A model generated the notes under the pieces. The model was not told the origin of the DNA. It saw only the letters and a list, made by a program, of their open reading frames with translations, and searched no databases. The position numbers and the translations under genes were made by a program. A stretch of 64,000 nucleotides of DNA from Streptomyces sp. WZ.A104 (lineage in GTDB: Bacteria > Actinomycetota > Actinomycetes > Streptomycetales > Streptomycetaceae). Below are positions 50,444-58,601 of this stretch, piece after piece; the stretch's first letter is position 1, and the number at the start of each line of letters is the position of its first letter. The stretch is from NCBI RefSeq assembly GCF_002382885.1, contig NZ_NWVL01000021.1:42849-106848 (forward strand), read 5' to 3'.

Positions 50444-51849
50444 CCATCGAGATCATCCACACACGAGCCGAAGGCACGCTGGTGCACGGCACCCGCCGCG
50501 GCGACGCCTCGGCGGACCAGCTGAAGAAGCGGGACTACGGAAGCTACGGCCGACTGGCGTTCAAGTGGTCGCGCCACCTGGGCTGCTGGTACCTGCCGCA
50601 CAGCCGGGACAAGCAGGCAGACCGGTACTCGATAGACCTGCTGGCCAAGCGGCTGCGGGGCGCCGACTTCGAGGTGACCGTCACCGTGAACGAAGAGGTA
50701 CGCCGGAGCTTCACCGAAGCCGAAGCCGACCGGACCGAACGCGCGGAGGCCCGCGCTGAACGGTTCGAGGGCTACGCCGACAACGCGGCCACCTCCTCGA
50801 ACACGGCACACGCGGCAGCGAAGCAGATCGCTGACGGCATTCCCTTCGGACAGCCGATACTCGTCGGCCACCACAGCGAGGGCCGTGCCCGCCGCGATGC
50901 TGCACGCATCGACACGAACATGCGCCGGTCGATCTCCGACGCCAAGCGCGCCGACTACTGGCAGAACCGCGCCGAAGCCGCCGGACGGTACGAGCAGCAC
51001 CGCAACGACCCGCAGCGCACGCTGCGGCGCCTGGAGAAGCTGCGTGCCGAGCTGCGGGAGCAGGAGCGATACCACGCCACCGCGGTCGAGAAGGGGTGGG
51101 ACTCCGCCGAGCGCCACGCGAACAACGTCCTCGACCTGAAGGACGAGATCGCCCACTGGGAGCAGGTCATCGAGGAGGCCAAGGCCCGCGGTGTGAAGCT
51201 GTGGGAGCCCGGCGACTTCGTGCGCGGCGACTTCGCTTTCGTCCTCGGCTCCTGGTACGAGGTGGCCAGGGTGAACCCCAAGACGCTGTCGATCGCCTGG
51301 AATCTGAGGCTCGCGCCGAAGCAGGTGATGACCATGGAAGACGCGAGTGAGGATGGCCTGGTCGGCACGCACACAGTCGACTACACGAAGGTACAGGGGC
51401 GGTGTCCCGGCGAGGCGATGCGCGCCTGGCTCGCCGACAAGCGGGTGCCGGGACTGAAGGCGGCGCGGGAGGCATCCGAAGCGGCCCCGGCCAGTGAGCT
51501 CCGCGAGGCGCAGGCGTCCAAGCCCAAGACGCGGCGTCGCAGCGATCCGAAGATCCCCAAGCGGGTGCGTGTGGACTGTCGGTGGGATGCGACCGAGGCG
51601 ACGCTGACGTGGCTCAACGGGCGCAGCCAGCCCCACAAGGATCACGCGCCGGAGACGATCACCGCTCCGGAGGGGGTGGAGTTCACCGGGTCGGTGTGGT
51701 CGCCTCCACTGCTGGCCCTGGTGCGCGAGCTGCTGGACGAGCGCGGCTACACCTTCCGGGGCCGATGGACCGGCTCCCCAGGCAGGGGCATCGTCTGCGC
51801 CATCGAGCCCGCCCAGACAGAGGAGCTGCCGGAGGCGGCGGCCTCGTAG
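50440..51849 (+). CDS. DUF3560 protein
   Basis: 469 aa from ATG 50440. The N-terminal region (EIIHTRAEGTLVHGTRRGD, FKWSRHLGCWYLPHSRDK, and the QPILVGHHSEGRARRDAARID segment) matches DUF3560, a family found in phages and plasmids. A coiled coil (about 190-245) and a charged linker follow; the C-terminal 100 residues (RVDCRWDATEATLTWLNGR, TGSPGRGIVCAIEP) look like a second domain. Function unknown; the conserved GHHSE motif may be catalytic or a metal site. Confidence 0.78.
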   Translation: MTIEIIHTRAEGTLVHGTRRGDASADQLKKRDYGSYGRLAFKWSRHLGCWYLPHSRDKQADRYSIDLLAKRLRGADFEVTVTVNEEVRRSFTEAEADRTERAEARAERFEGYADNAATSSNTAHAAAKQIADGIPFGQPILVGHHSEGRARRDAARIDTNMRRSISDAKRADYWQNRAEAAGRYEQHRNDPQRTLRRLEKLRAELREQERYHATAVEKGWDSAERHANNVLDLKDEIAHWEQVIEEAKARGVKLWEPGDFVRGDFAFVLGSWYEVARVNPKTLSIAWNLRLAPKQVMTMEDASEDGLVGTHTVDYTKVQGRCPGEAMRAWLADKRVPGLKAAREASEAAPASELREAQASKPKTRRRSDPKIPKRVRVDCRWDATEATLTWLNGRSQPHKDHAPETITAPEGVEFTGSVWSPPLLALVRELLDERGYTFRGRWTGSPGRGIVCAIEPAQTEELPEAAAS

Positions 51850-51870
51850 GCCAGCGCGGGGCTTCAGTGA

Positions 51871-51905
51871 TCACCCACACCCTTATGCATAGCAGATTTT
51901 AGGTA
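51871..51905 (+). promoter_or_regulatory. early promoter 4 (degenerate)
   Basis: GCATAGCAGATTTTAG with -10-like CAGATT at 51893-51898. No clear -35 at the proper distance. It resembles promoters 1-3 around the -10 and lies in front of 51958. Confidence 0.5.
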
Positions 51906-51957
51906 GCGGGTGGGTGGGAGGTTCACCCGCCCACCCGCCACCCCACACAGAGGACTC

Positions 51958-52452
51958 ATGAACAACAACGACACGGCCGGACCGGGCGGCACCTACCTGG
52001 ACGGACTCCCGCTCAAGCCCCGCAACCTGATCTCGGCCACGCTCGCCCTTGCCCGCATCGATGAACTCGGCTGGGCCCCGGTCACGGGCTACCCGGGCAG
52101 TGACGTGCTGTGGACGGTTCGGTGCCTGCTGTGCGGGTGGACCGGGCAGCGGTTCTACAGCCACCTGCGGCGCGCCCGCCCCCTGAAGCGCCACAACAAG
52201 TGCGCGCCGATCAGCGAGCATGCCCGCCTTCTGGCGGCGCTGGCCGCCAGCTCCAGCACCTCATGCCGCTGCCGCGTCCAGCACCCCACGACCCCAGCTG
52301 ACGCCGCGTCCGTGATCGACGCGATCACCAGCTCCCACCTGCGGAACGACACGACCCGCCTCGCTACCGGACTTCACCGCCTCTTGGGCCCCTGCCCCGC
52401 CACTGCCGCTCGCGCCCGCGCAGTCTCCGAGCTCGACCCCTCACGGCCCTGA
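51958..52452 (+). CDS. zinc-finger-like early protein
   Basis: 164 aa from ATG 51958. A likely zinc site appears in VRCLLCGWTGQRFYSHLRR...KRHNKC (CxxC, later His and Cys), resembling small DNA-binding fingers; a second Cys pair (SCRCRV) follows. The rest is helical. It is the first gene behind promoter 4. Confidence 0.55.
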   Translation: MNNNDTAGPGGTYLDGLPLKPRNLISATLALARIDELGWAPVTGYPGSDVLWTVRCLLCGWTGQRFYSHLRRARPLKRHNKCAPISEHARLLAALAASSSTSCRCRVQHPTTPADAASVIDAITSSHLRNDTTRLATGLHRLLGPCPATAARARAVSELDPSRP

Positions 52453-52474
52453 ATCCCACATCTAGGAGCAGATC

Positions 52475-53011
52475 ATGATCCCGCTGCACGCCCCGCATGT
52501 TCGCCGCAACGCCTGGCAGGTCACTTTCGACTCCCCAGCATCCGGGCAGCGTTGGCGCTACACCATCCCCTCGCACCACCTGAACCAGACCCGCGACGAC
52601 ATCCGGACCTTCGCCCGGCGACTGCACGGCGTCGTCACGTACGGCCGCGGGCGCGACATCGTGACGCCCGAGGTGATCACGGACGCGGTGTTCACCCCGC
52701 CCACCGTGTGCCGGCGCCGCGCCGTCGACTGGGCCGCGCTCCGAGAACTGCGGAGCGCCCCGGATGAGGGCTGGGCCAACGACTTCCCTCACTGGCGCCG
52801 GACCATCGAAGACAGGACCATCGGGTTCGGGGTGTCACTCTCCGATGTCATGGCAGCTGCCGCGTTGCACGGTGCGGGCTGGGACCTGGCGCCGTACCGC
52901 GACCAGTTCGGGCGCGTGAACTGGGAGATGGTGCGAGCCGACATCCGGCACGGCGCGATGAGCACCCTGCATCAGACGCCGCACGGTCTGCTGTGGGTGG
53001 ACCACGGCTAA
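52475..53011 (+). CDS. early protein, function unknown
   Basis: 178 aa from ATG 52475, after TAGGAG 6 bases upstream. Contains WQVTFDSPASGQRWRYTIPS and a helical ALRELRSAPDEGWANDFPHWRRTIEDRTIGFGVSLSDVM region. The second half has KEYRDQFGRVNWEM-like polar stretches. No domain recognised. Confidence 0.55.
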   Translation: MIPLHAPHVRRNAWQVTFDSPASGQRWRYTIPSHHLNQTRDDIRTFARRLHGVVTYGRGRDIVTPEVITDAVFTPPTVCRRRAVDWAALRELRSAPDEGWANDFPHWRRTIEDRTIGFGVSLSDVMAAAALHGAGWDLAPYRDQFGRVNWEMVRADIRHGAMSTLHQTPHGLLWVDHG

Positions 53012-53031
53012 CTTCCCGTCACGTTCCGCAG

Positions 53032-53066
53032 TTGACCCCACCCTCATACATAGTACAATTTAGTTA
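53032..53066 (+). promoter_or_regulatory. early promoter 5
   Basis: TTGACC (53032-53037), 16-base spacer ending CATAG, TACAAT (53054-53059), TTAG. A good promoter, in front of the methylase-like gene 53148. Confidence 0.75.
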
Positions 53067-53147
53067 ACAGGTTGTTCCTGTTACCGGCCCGCCCCCATCG
53101 CCAGGGGCGGGCCGGACCGCTTTCCACACCCCCCGAGAGGGCATCGC

Positions 53148-54215
53148 ATGACCGAGCAACTTGACCTGTTCGACAGCCTCACCGCCGAGACCGCACCACC
53201 CAAGCCCGCCGTGCCCGACACCTTCACCGCCGCACCGCGCGCCACCACCCCGGCCCCTCGGGCTCGCCAAGCCGTCGGACCCGGCCCGCAGCCGCAACGG
53301 GCCAGCATGCCGCACCCGTCGGAAGGGGTGCACCGTCGCGCCATGACCATCGCGGAGGACGTGGCCGCCGCCTGGTTCAAGCAGCACGGAAGCCACCGCA
53401 TCGAGAGGCCCATCGGCCTGGTAGCCGCGCTGACACTGGTGCGGCAGAAGGACAGCAACGGCCCCGACCTGGCGCAACAGATCCTGACGCAGCAGCCTCG
53501 CCAACTGCTCAGCATGTACCGCGAGATCTGGTCGGTGCAGTGGATACAGCGGCCCGACTTGATCGACCGCGCCCGAATCCTGCACGAGTGGCTGAACGAC
53601 GACGTGGACGACCAGCACCTGCACCTGATCCGCCGCGTCACCGAGACCGCACTCAAGCGGGGCCTGCTGACCCTGACGGGGCACGCAGACCCCTACCGCC
53701 GGTCGGAGACCGACGTCCTGTCCCCGCTGATCATGATGACGCGGTCGCACGGCGCACAGCAGGGCCTGGGCGAATACCACACGCCGGCACCGGTCGCTGA
53801 CGCCATGGCCGAAGCCGTGGTCCATGGCCTGTCGGCCGAATTGGCCAACACGGTAAAGCCCCCGAAGGCCGGGGAGCACATTCACGACCCGGCAAGCGGC
53901 ACGGGAGGGCTCATCCGCTCGGCCGCCCAGTCGATCCGTCACCGAGGCCTTGACCCCCACGACTTCCAGTGGTCGATGGTCGACATCGATCCGATCGCAG
54001 CCGCCTGCGCGGCCGTCAACGCGATCGTGTGGGACCTGGGGCCCCGCGTCACCGTCGCCTGCGACAACTCCCTGGCGAACCCGAACGCCGTCAAGGACGC
54101 CATGCGCGAGGCACGCGCCGTATTCGAGCACCGGGACAGTGTCGTCGGCTGCGCGCGCATCGTCGCCGCCGTCCGGCAGACGCAGCGCCTCTTCGAGGGG
54201 GCGACAGCGGCGTGA
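53148..54215 (+). CDS. N-6 DNA methylase-like protein lacking the catalytic motif
   Basis: 355 aa from ATG 53148. Residues about 170-310 resemble the HsdM-type N6-adenine methylase: a helical region, GEYHTPAPVADAMAEAVV, and motif I (SAM binding) HDPASGTGGLIRSA (about 245-258), then MVDIDPIAAACAAVNAIVW. But the motif IV [ND]PP[YFW], needed for the target base, is absent: the chain runs DNSLANPNAVKDAMREARAVFEHR to the end at 355. It is also shorter than HsdM, and no specificity or nuclease subunit follows. It may bind DNA or SAM for regulation, or be degenerate. Confidence 0.65.
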   Translation: MTEQLDLFDSLTAETAPPKPAVPDTFTAAPRATTPAPRARQAVGPGPQPQRASMPHPSEGVHRRAMTIAEDVAAAWFKQHGSHRIERPIGLVAALTLVRQKDSNGPDLAQQILTQQPRQLLSMYREIWSVQWIQRPDLIDRARILHEWLNDDVDDQHLHLIRRVTETALKRGLLTLTGHADPYRRSETDVLSPLIMMTRSHGAQQGLGEYHTPAPVADAMAEAVVHGLSAELANTVKPPKAGEHIHDPASGTGGLIRSAAQSIRHRGLDPHDFQWSMVDIDPIAAACAAVNAIVWDLGPRVTVACDNSLANPNAVKDAMREARAVFEHRDSVVGCARIVAAVRQTQRLFEGATAA

Positions 54216-54588
54216 ACGTCGTCAGCTACGGCGGAGGCGTGCAGAGCACATCGCTGCTCGTCCTGGCAGCACGCCGCGAAATCTCCCCGCGCACGTTCCT
54301 GTTCGCCAACGCGCGCTGCTCGGCTCAGCCGAAGCGGTCGACTACATCGACCGCCCCGGCACCACCGCCGTCGTCGCCCTCGCCCCCCTCATCCGCAACC
54401 ACCAGCCGGTCAACTCCCACGCAGCGCACGCAATACACACCATCGCCCAGACCCTCCCCCACACCTTCCACGGCCCCGTGCTGCTCATCGGATACACCGA
54501 CGACGGCCACATGGTCAGCCTGCCCGACGACATCGCGGCACAGCTCCGCAACCTCGTCACCTGCCCGCACGCCAGCCCCACCCGCTGA
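54212..54588 (+). pseudogene. hybrid remnant: PAPS-reductase-like start joined to an unrelated 3' end
   Basis: GTG 54212 overlaps the methylase stop and starts VVSYGGGVQSTSLLVLAARR...TFLFANA, the N-terminal nucleotide-binding motif (SYGGGVQST) of the PAPS reductase/adenine hydrolase superfamily found in phages. At about 54315 this stops making sense: the same frame becomes a Ser/Thr/Pro-rich run, while the +1 frame reads GSAEAVDYIDRPGTTAVVALAPLI to the stop at 54586-54588, the protein-like end of a different gene. A deletion has probably fused two genes and destroyed the first. Confidence 0.6.
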
Positions 54589-54622
54589 CACCGCCACACA
54601 CACCACCCCGGCTACCTGCCAC

Positions 54623-54633
54623 ACCTCTTGGAG
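54623..54633 (+). promoter_or_regulatory. early-gene leader motif (54640 gene)
   Basis: ACCTCTTGGAG ends 6 bases before the ATG at 54640. Confidence 0.65.
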
Positions 54634-54639
54634 CACACC

Positions 54640-55278
54640 ATGACCACCACCGCCACGGCTGCCGCCCCCAACACCGACCAGGACGAGGCGATCACCGAGA
54701 CCACGCCGCGCCTGTCGCTGATCGACCTGTACCTGCTGGCCGACCCGATAGCTGCCGCACTCGGAGACGGCTGGGCCAAGGACGACGACACCCCCACCGA
54801 CGAGCGCACCATCCGACTCACCCACACCGACGGCCGCGCCATCGGAATCCGCCTGCTGTGGGACGGCATCGCGGCCCAGACCTACGCCGAGCACCCCAAG
54901 CAGCAGACGTACAACGCCGGAGCCCACTTCGTGAACGCCGAGGACCCGCTGGACACGCTCCTCAACACCGTGAACCTGCGCCTCATGCCCGCCTTCCACG
55001 ACCACCGCCCCAAGCTCAACCGGGCTGGCGCCCCGATCCCCCCGCCGGCCCCCGACACCGACGACACCCACCCGGCCACGCCCGCCCCGCAGCCCGCCAC
55101 GTCGCCCGACGACGGCAAGCCCGCAAGCGACGCCCCGGCACCGACGGAACAGAAGCCCGCACGCCGCAAGGCCACAAAGACGCCGTCAAAGAAGACGGCA
55201 ACCACCCCGCGCAAGCGGGCGGCCGCCAGCACCAAGCGCAAGCCCGCGACCAAACGCACCGCCACCGCGTCGGCCTGA
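54640..55278 (+). CDS. protein with basic histone-like tail
   Basis: 212 aa from ATG 54640. Residues 25-125 form a compact domain (LIDLYLLADPIAAALGDGW, RTIRLTHTDGRAIGIRLLWDG), while 145-212 are Lys, Arg, Ala, Pro, Thr-rich (KPARRKATKTPSKKTATT-like), resembling the C-terminal tails of Lsr2/HupB or histone H1. Probably a nucleoid-type or DNA-binding protein, possibly compacting phage DNA; the N-domain is unknown. Confidence 0.6.
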   Translation: MTTTATAAAPNTDQDEAITETTPRLSLIDLYLLADPIAAALGDGWAKDDDTPTDERTIRLTHTDGRAIGIRLLWDGIAAQTYAEHPKQQTYNAGAHFVNAEDPLDTLLNTVNLRLMPAFHDHRPKLNRAGAPIPPPAPDTDDTHPATPAPQPATSPDDGKPASDAPAPTEQKPARRKATKTPSKKTATTPRKRAAASTKRKPATKRTATASA

Positions 55279-55343
55279 ACACCCAACCCCCGTGGGCGGG
55301 CAGCACACCCAGCTGCCCGCCCACCCTCGAAGGAGACACCCCC

Positions 55344-56939
55344 ATGCCCACCACCATCACCGCCGAGGCCGACCAGGCCATGTCCGAGGCCATCGCCCAC
55401 GCCCAGCCCGCGTTCACCGGGCGCTTCGCCTGGGTGGACCCCTACGACCTCGTCATCGACCCGTACAACCACCGCCGCCACCACGAGAAGGGACAGGACG
55501 ACGGCACCGAGCCGGACGCCGACCTCATCGCCTCCGTGGAAGAGGTCGGCGTACAGAGCCTCCTCCTCCTGCGCCCCCAGACCGGCGACAACGAAGGCCG
55601 ACTCGGCATCATCTTCGGCCAGCGCCGCAACAAGGCGGCCATCATCGCCGCAGACAAGGCCAAGGCCGAGGGCCGCCCCTACACACTCGTTCCCGCCCTG
55701 ATCCGCGACGACCTGCGCGGCGTCGATGACGAAGCCCTCGCCCTGTCAGTCATAGAGAACAAGCACCGCACCGACCCCCACCACCGCGACTACATCGAAG
55801 CCGCGCGACAGCTCTCCCTCATGGAACTCCCCACAGCCACGAAGGACAGGCACGCCCGCGCACTCGGTCTGAGCCGCGAAGAACTGACAGCCGCCGAACG
55901 AGCCGCACAGCTCGACGACACCGCCCTGCGTGAAGCCGTAGCAGCCGACTTCGACCTGATCGAACTGGCCGACTACCAAGAGGTGCAGCACCTCAACAAC
56001 GCCCGCTGGACACTGGAACGCGCCAAGAGCCGCGACCTGCGCGAGAACAACGACAAGCGCGGCCACTGGGCCCACGCCATGAACGACCTTCGCCAGAAGA
56101 AGGAGGACCAGGCCAAGCGCCTCGCGCTGAAAGCCGACATCACCGCAGCCGGAATCACGCTGATCGAACACAGCTGGCGCGACACCCCCGCCCGGCCGCT
56201 CACGGACCTGCTCACTGAACTGGGCAAGCCCATGACGCCCGACACCCACACCCGCTGCCCCGGCCACGCCGCCGCCCTGCACCCCAGCGAACCCGAAATC
56301 ATCTGGCTGTGCGCGGACTGGAAGAAGAACCGCCACGAGCTGAACGCCGCCAGCAGCACAGTCTCACCGTCGGGCATGTCCGAGGCCGAGAAGGAAGCCC
56401 GCCGCCGCACCATCCGCTACAACAAGGCGTGGCGCGCTGCCCGGACTGTACGGCAGGAGTTCATCGCCGACATGTGCGAAACCACCGGAGACGCATCACC
56501 GGCCACCTGGGCACTGATCCTCAACACGATCACCGGCACCTCCACCATGTACGCACGCTACGTATCCCGGCACAGCACGGATCTCGTCTCCGCCTTCCTC
56601 AAGATCGATGACCCGAACGAAGATGCGCCTGACCGCTGGAACCGCGTCCAGAACCCGTTCGCCCCGCTGATCGCCAGGACAGGAAAGACCCGCCGCTGGC
56701 GGCTGCTCCTCGCCCAAGTCGCCGCCACCTACGAGTCAGAAGCCATGCATGACGGCATGTGGCAGCACCCCGACTCCAGCACCGTCGCGTGGCTGACCTT
56801 CCTCAAGGTGCAGGGGTACGCGCTCAGCGACATCGAGGACGAGGTCCTGGCCCTCGGACACGAGCGGACCGGGAAGCCCCTGGAGGGCTCGCGGGACGAA
56901 GAGGCGCAGAAGGAACAGGACGAGCAGGCTGCCGCCTGA
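55344..56939 (+). CDS. ParB-like nuclease-domain protein
   Basis: 531 aa from ATG 55344 with AAGGAG 9 bases upstream. Residues about 25-125 match a ParB/Srx domain: FAWVDPYDLVIDPYNHRRH, ASVEEVGVQSLLLLRPQ, and IIFGQRRNKAAIIA with the GxRR box, then ALSVIENKHRTDP. A helix-turn-helix region follows (MELPTATKDRHARALGLSREELTAAERAA). The long C-terminal part is specific to phages and carries many charged helices. It may bind DNA and CTP for genome segregation or transcription, or act as nicking nuclease. No ParA neighbour is visible. Confidence 0.72.
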   Translation: MPTTITAEADQAMSEAIAHAQPAFTGRFAWVDPYDLVIDPYNHRRHHEKGQDDGTEPDADLIASVEEVGVQSLLLLRPQTGDNEGRLGIIFGQRRNKAAIIAADKAKAEGRPYTLVPALIRDDLRGVDDEALALSVIENKHRTDPHHRDYIEAARQLSLMELPTATKDRHARALGLSREELTAAERAAQLDDTALREAVAADFDLIELADYQEVQHLNNARWTLERAKSRDLRENNDKRGHWAHAMNDLRQKKEDQAKRLALKADITAAGITLIEHSWRDTPARPLTDLLTELGKPMTPDTHTRCPGHAAALHPSEPEIIWLCADWKKNRHELNAASSTVSPSGMSEAEKEARRRTIRYNKAWRAARTVRQEFIADMCETTGDASPATWALILNTITGTSTMYARYVSRHSTDLVSAFLKIDDPNEDAPDRWNRVQNPFAPLIARTGKTRRWRLLLAQVAATYESEAMHDGMWQHPDSSTVAWLTFLKVQGYALSDIEDEVLALGHERTGKPLEGSRDEEAQKEQDEQAAA

Positions 56940-57005
56940 TCCTCCACCACTGCGGGGGCGGTCAGCCGGGAGCCGACCGCCCCCGCCCCACCTGCGGGAG
57001 ACAAC

Positions 57006-57527
57006 ATGAACGACCAGCACAGCAGCCACGAGACCACCAGCAATGAGGCAGTGACCTGGCTTCGGCCCGAGTTCCAGGGCCGCGAGGACGAACTGATCAA
57101 CCTCGCCGCCGGCGCCGCCCTCGTCGGGGTGACACGCTCCGCCGTCAGCAACTGGGCGGCCAGACACCGCAACTTCCCGAAGCTCGCACTGCTGACCGGG
57201 CTCGGCGCGAGGCGAGTCAAGTGGGTTCCTCGCGAGGAGTTCCTGGACTTCGCGCGACTCCAGCTCGCCAAGGACCGAGGCAGCTGGCAGCGCGCCAGGA
57301 AGGACGGCCAGCAGCGCCAGCGCCGCCCCTCGACACAGATCCATGCCGAGCGAGCGGCCCACTACGAGCGCCAGGTACTTCGCCTGAAGGATCTGGAGGA
57401 GCGGCAAGCCGACCGGCTGAGGAGCACACAGGACGCGCTGCGGGACGCACGCGCCAAGCTGCGGGAGGCCCGGCGCAAACTCGCCGCAGAGCTGGAGGCC
57501 GGACGGCGAGCGAGCGGCACGACGTAG
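57006..57527 (+). CDS. MerR-like winged-helix protein with coiled coil
   Basis: 173 aa from ATG 57006. Residues about 30-85 form a winged helix (LAAGAALVGVTRSAVSNWAAR, VKWVPREEFLDFARLQLAKD), and residues 105-165 a charged coiled coil for dimerisation (LRLKDLEERQADRLRSTQDAL). Likely a terminase-small-subunit-like or regulatory DNA-binding protein of the early region; the fold cannot decide between these. Confidence 0.6.
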   Translation: MNDQHSSHETTSNEAVTWLRPEFQGREDELINLAAGAALVGVTRSAVSNWAARHRNFPKLALLTGLGARRVKWVPREEFLDFARLQLAKDRGSWQRARKDGQQRQRRPSTQIHAERAAHYERQVLRLKDLEERQADRLRSTQDALRDARAKLREARRKLAAELEAGRRASGTT

Positions 57528-57546
57528 CCCGAGTTCGCCCCGGACG

Positions 57547-57580
57547 AACCCCACACTCTCATGCATAGCAGAATTTACTC
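57547..57580 (+). promoter_or_regulatory. early promoter 6 (degenerate)
   Basis: GCATAGCAGAATTTAC with -10-like CAGAAT at 57569-57574; weak -35. It resembles promoter 4 and lies in front of 57609. Confidence 0.5.
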
Positions 57581-57608
57581 AACGGTCGACAAAAGGGGGC
57601 TGAATCCA

Positions 57609-58601
57609 GTGACCTATAACAGCCGCACCATCCCCATCGGCACCACCACCCTCCGAACCAGCAGCCGCAGCACACTCGACCTCGACGTCACAGCCGCCGG
57701 AGACATCACCGTCCGCGGCCCCCACGACACCACCGACACCCAGGCCATCGAGCTCGTCCACCGACGCCGCTCGTGGATCTACAGGCAGCTCACCCAGCAC
57801 GCCGAAGCCGCCCCGACCAACCCGATCAAGCACCTCAGCGAAGGCACACCCTTCACCGTCCTGGGCCACAACAAGCCCCTCCACCTGTGCGCCGACCAGT
57901 GCCCCGACACCAGCCCCGTCCACGCAACCGGCAGCACACTCCACCTACGCCGCACACTCCGCACAGACCTCCACAAAACCGGACGCATGCTCGCCCGCTT
58001 CTACCGCGCCACCGTAGAAACCTGGCTCGAAAAGAACGCACGACACATCACGCACAACACAACTATTCGACCCATACCCGTCACCGCCTCGACACGGCTC
58101 CGAACCAACTGGATCACCCGACACCCCACACGCGGACTCACCCTCCACTGGGCAACCGGCCAGCTCCCCACCCCCCTCCTACTCGAACTCCTCCACCGAA
58201 CCCTCAACCTCCACTCCGTCGCCAACCCCCACCACCTCGACCGCGCACTCAAACAACTGTGGCTCGGCAGCCTCACCCACCCGCCAGCCACCCTCACCAG
58301 CACCTGCCCCACATGCTCAGCCCACCCCGGCCAACTCCACGCCGACCACTGCACCCTCGCCCGCTGCGCCCTCACCGGCCGCCAACGCACCCGCTGCCAC
58401 GCCACCTGCCACACGGTGTGGACAGGCAAGCACCCCGGACAAGAGGAGTGCGAGGAATACGGCTGGTACTGCCGCCCCACCCCCAACGGCCACCACGAAC
58501 CGTGCAACGCCGACGACCCCGAAGCCATGCACGACTACATCCGGCTCTACCGCACATGCCGGTGGGACATCGCCACACAGCGGATGGTCCTGCCCTCCTA
58601 A
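57609..58601 (+). CDS. YgjP/M48-like metallopeptidase relative, probably inactive
   Basis: 330 aa from GTG 57609 (frame open 16 codons further up, through promoter 6). It follows the YgjP/DUF45 layout: RTSSRSTLDLDV, DITVRGPHDTTDTQAIELVHRRRSWIYRQL, and LSEGTPFTVLGHNKPLHL. At the expected HExxH zinc site the sequence is LLLELLHRTLNLHS: the first His is Leu, and the usual RWGS box is missing, so catalysis is doubtful. A Cys/His-rich C-terminal domain (about 250-310: CPTCSAHPGQ, HCTLARC, CHATCHTVW) probably binds zinc. Last gene before the tRNA/att region. Confidence 0.65.
   Translation: MTYNSRTIPIGTTTLRTSSRSTLDLDVTAAGDITVRGPHDTTDTQAIELVHRRRSWIYRQLTQHAEAAPTNPIKHLSEGTPFTVLGHNKPLHLCADQCPDTSPVHATGSTLHLRRTLRTDLHKTGRMLARFYRATVETWLEKNARHITHNTTIRPIPVTASTRLRTNWITRHPTRGLTLHWATGQLPTPLLLELLHRTLNLHSVANPHHLDRALKQLWLGSLTHPPATLTSTCPTCSAHPGQLHADHCTLARCALTGRQRTRCHATCHTVWTGKHPGQEECEEYGWYCRPTPNGHHEPCNADDPEAMHDYIRLYRTCRWDIATQRMVLPS

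Noticed and set aside
53148..54215. Functional type I restriction-modification system
   Set aside because: Motif IV is missing and there are no HsdS or HsdR neighbours.
42547..58601. Early module as an integrative conjugative element or plasmid
   Set aside because: ParB-like and replication-like proteins occur on plasmids too, but no conjugation (TraB/FtsK) gene is present and the virion genes on the same side favour a phage.
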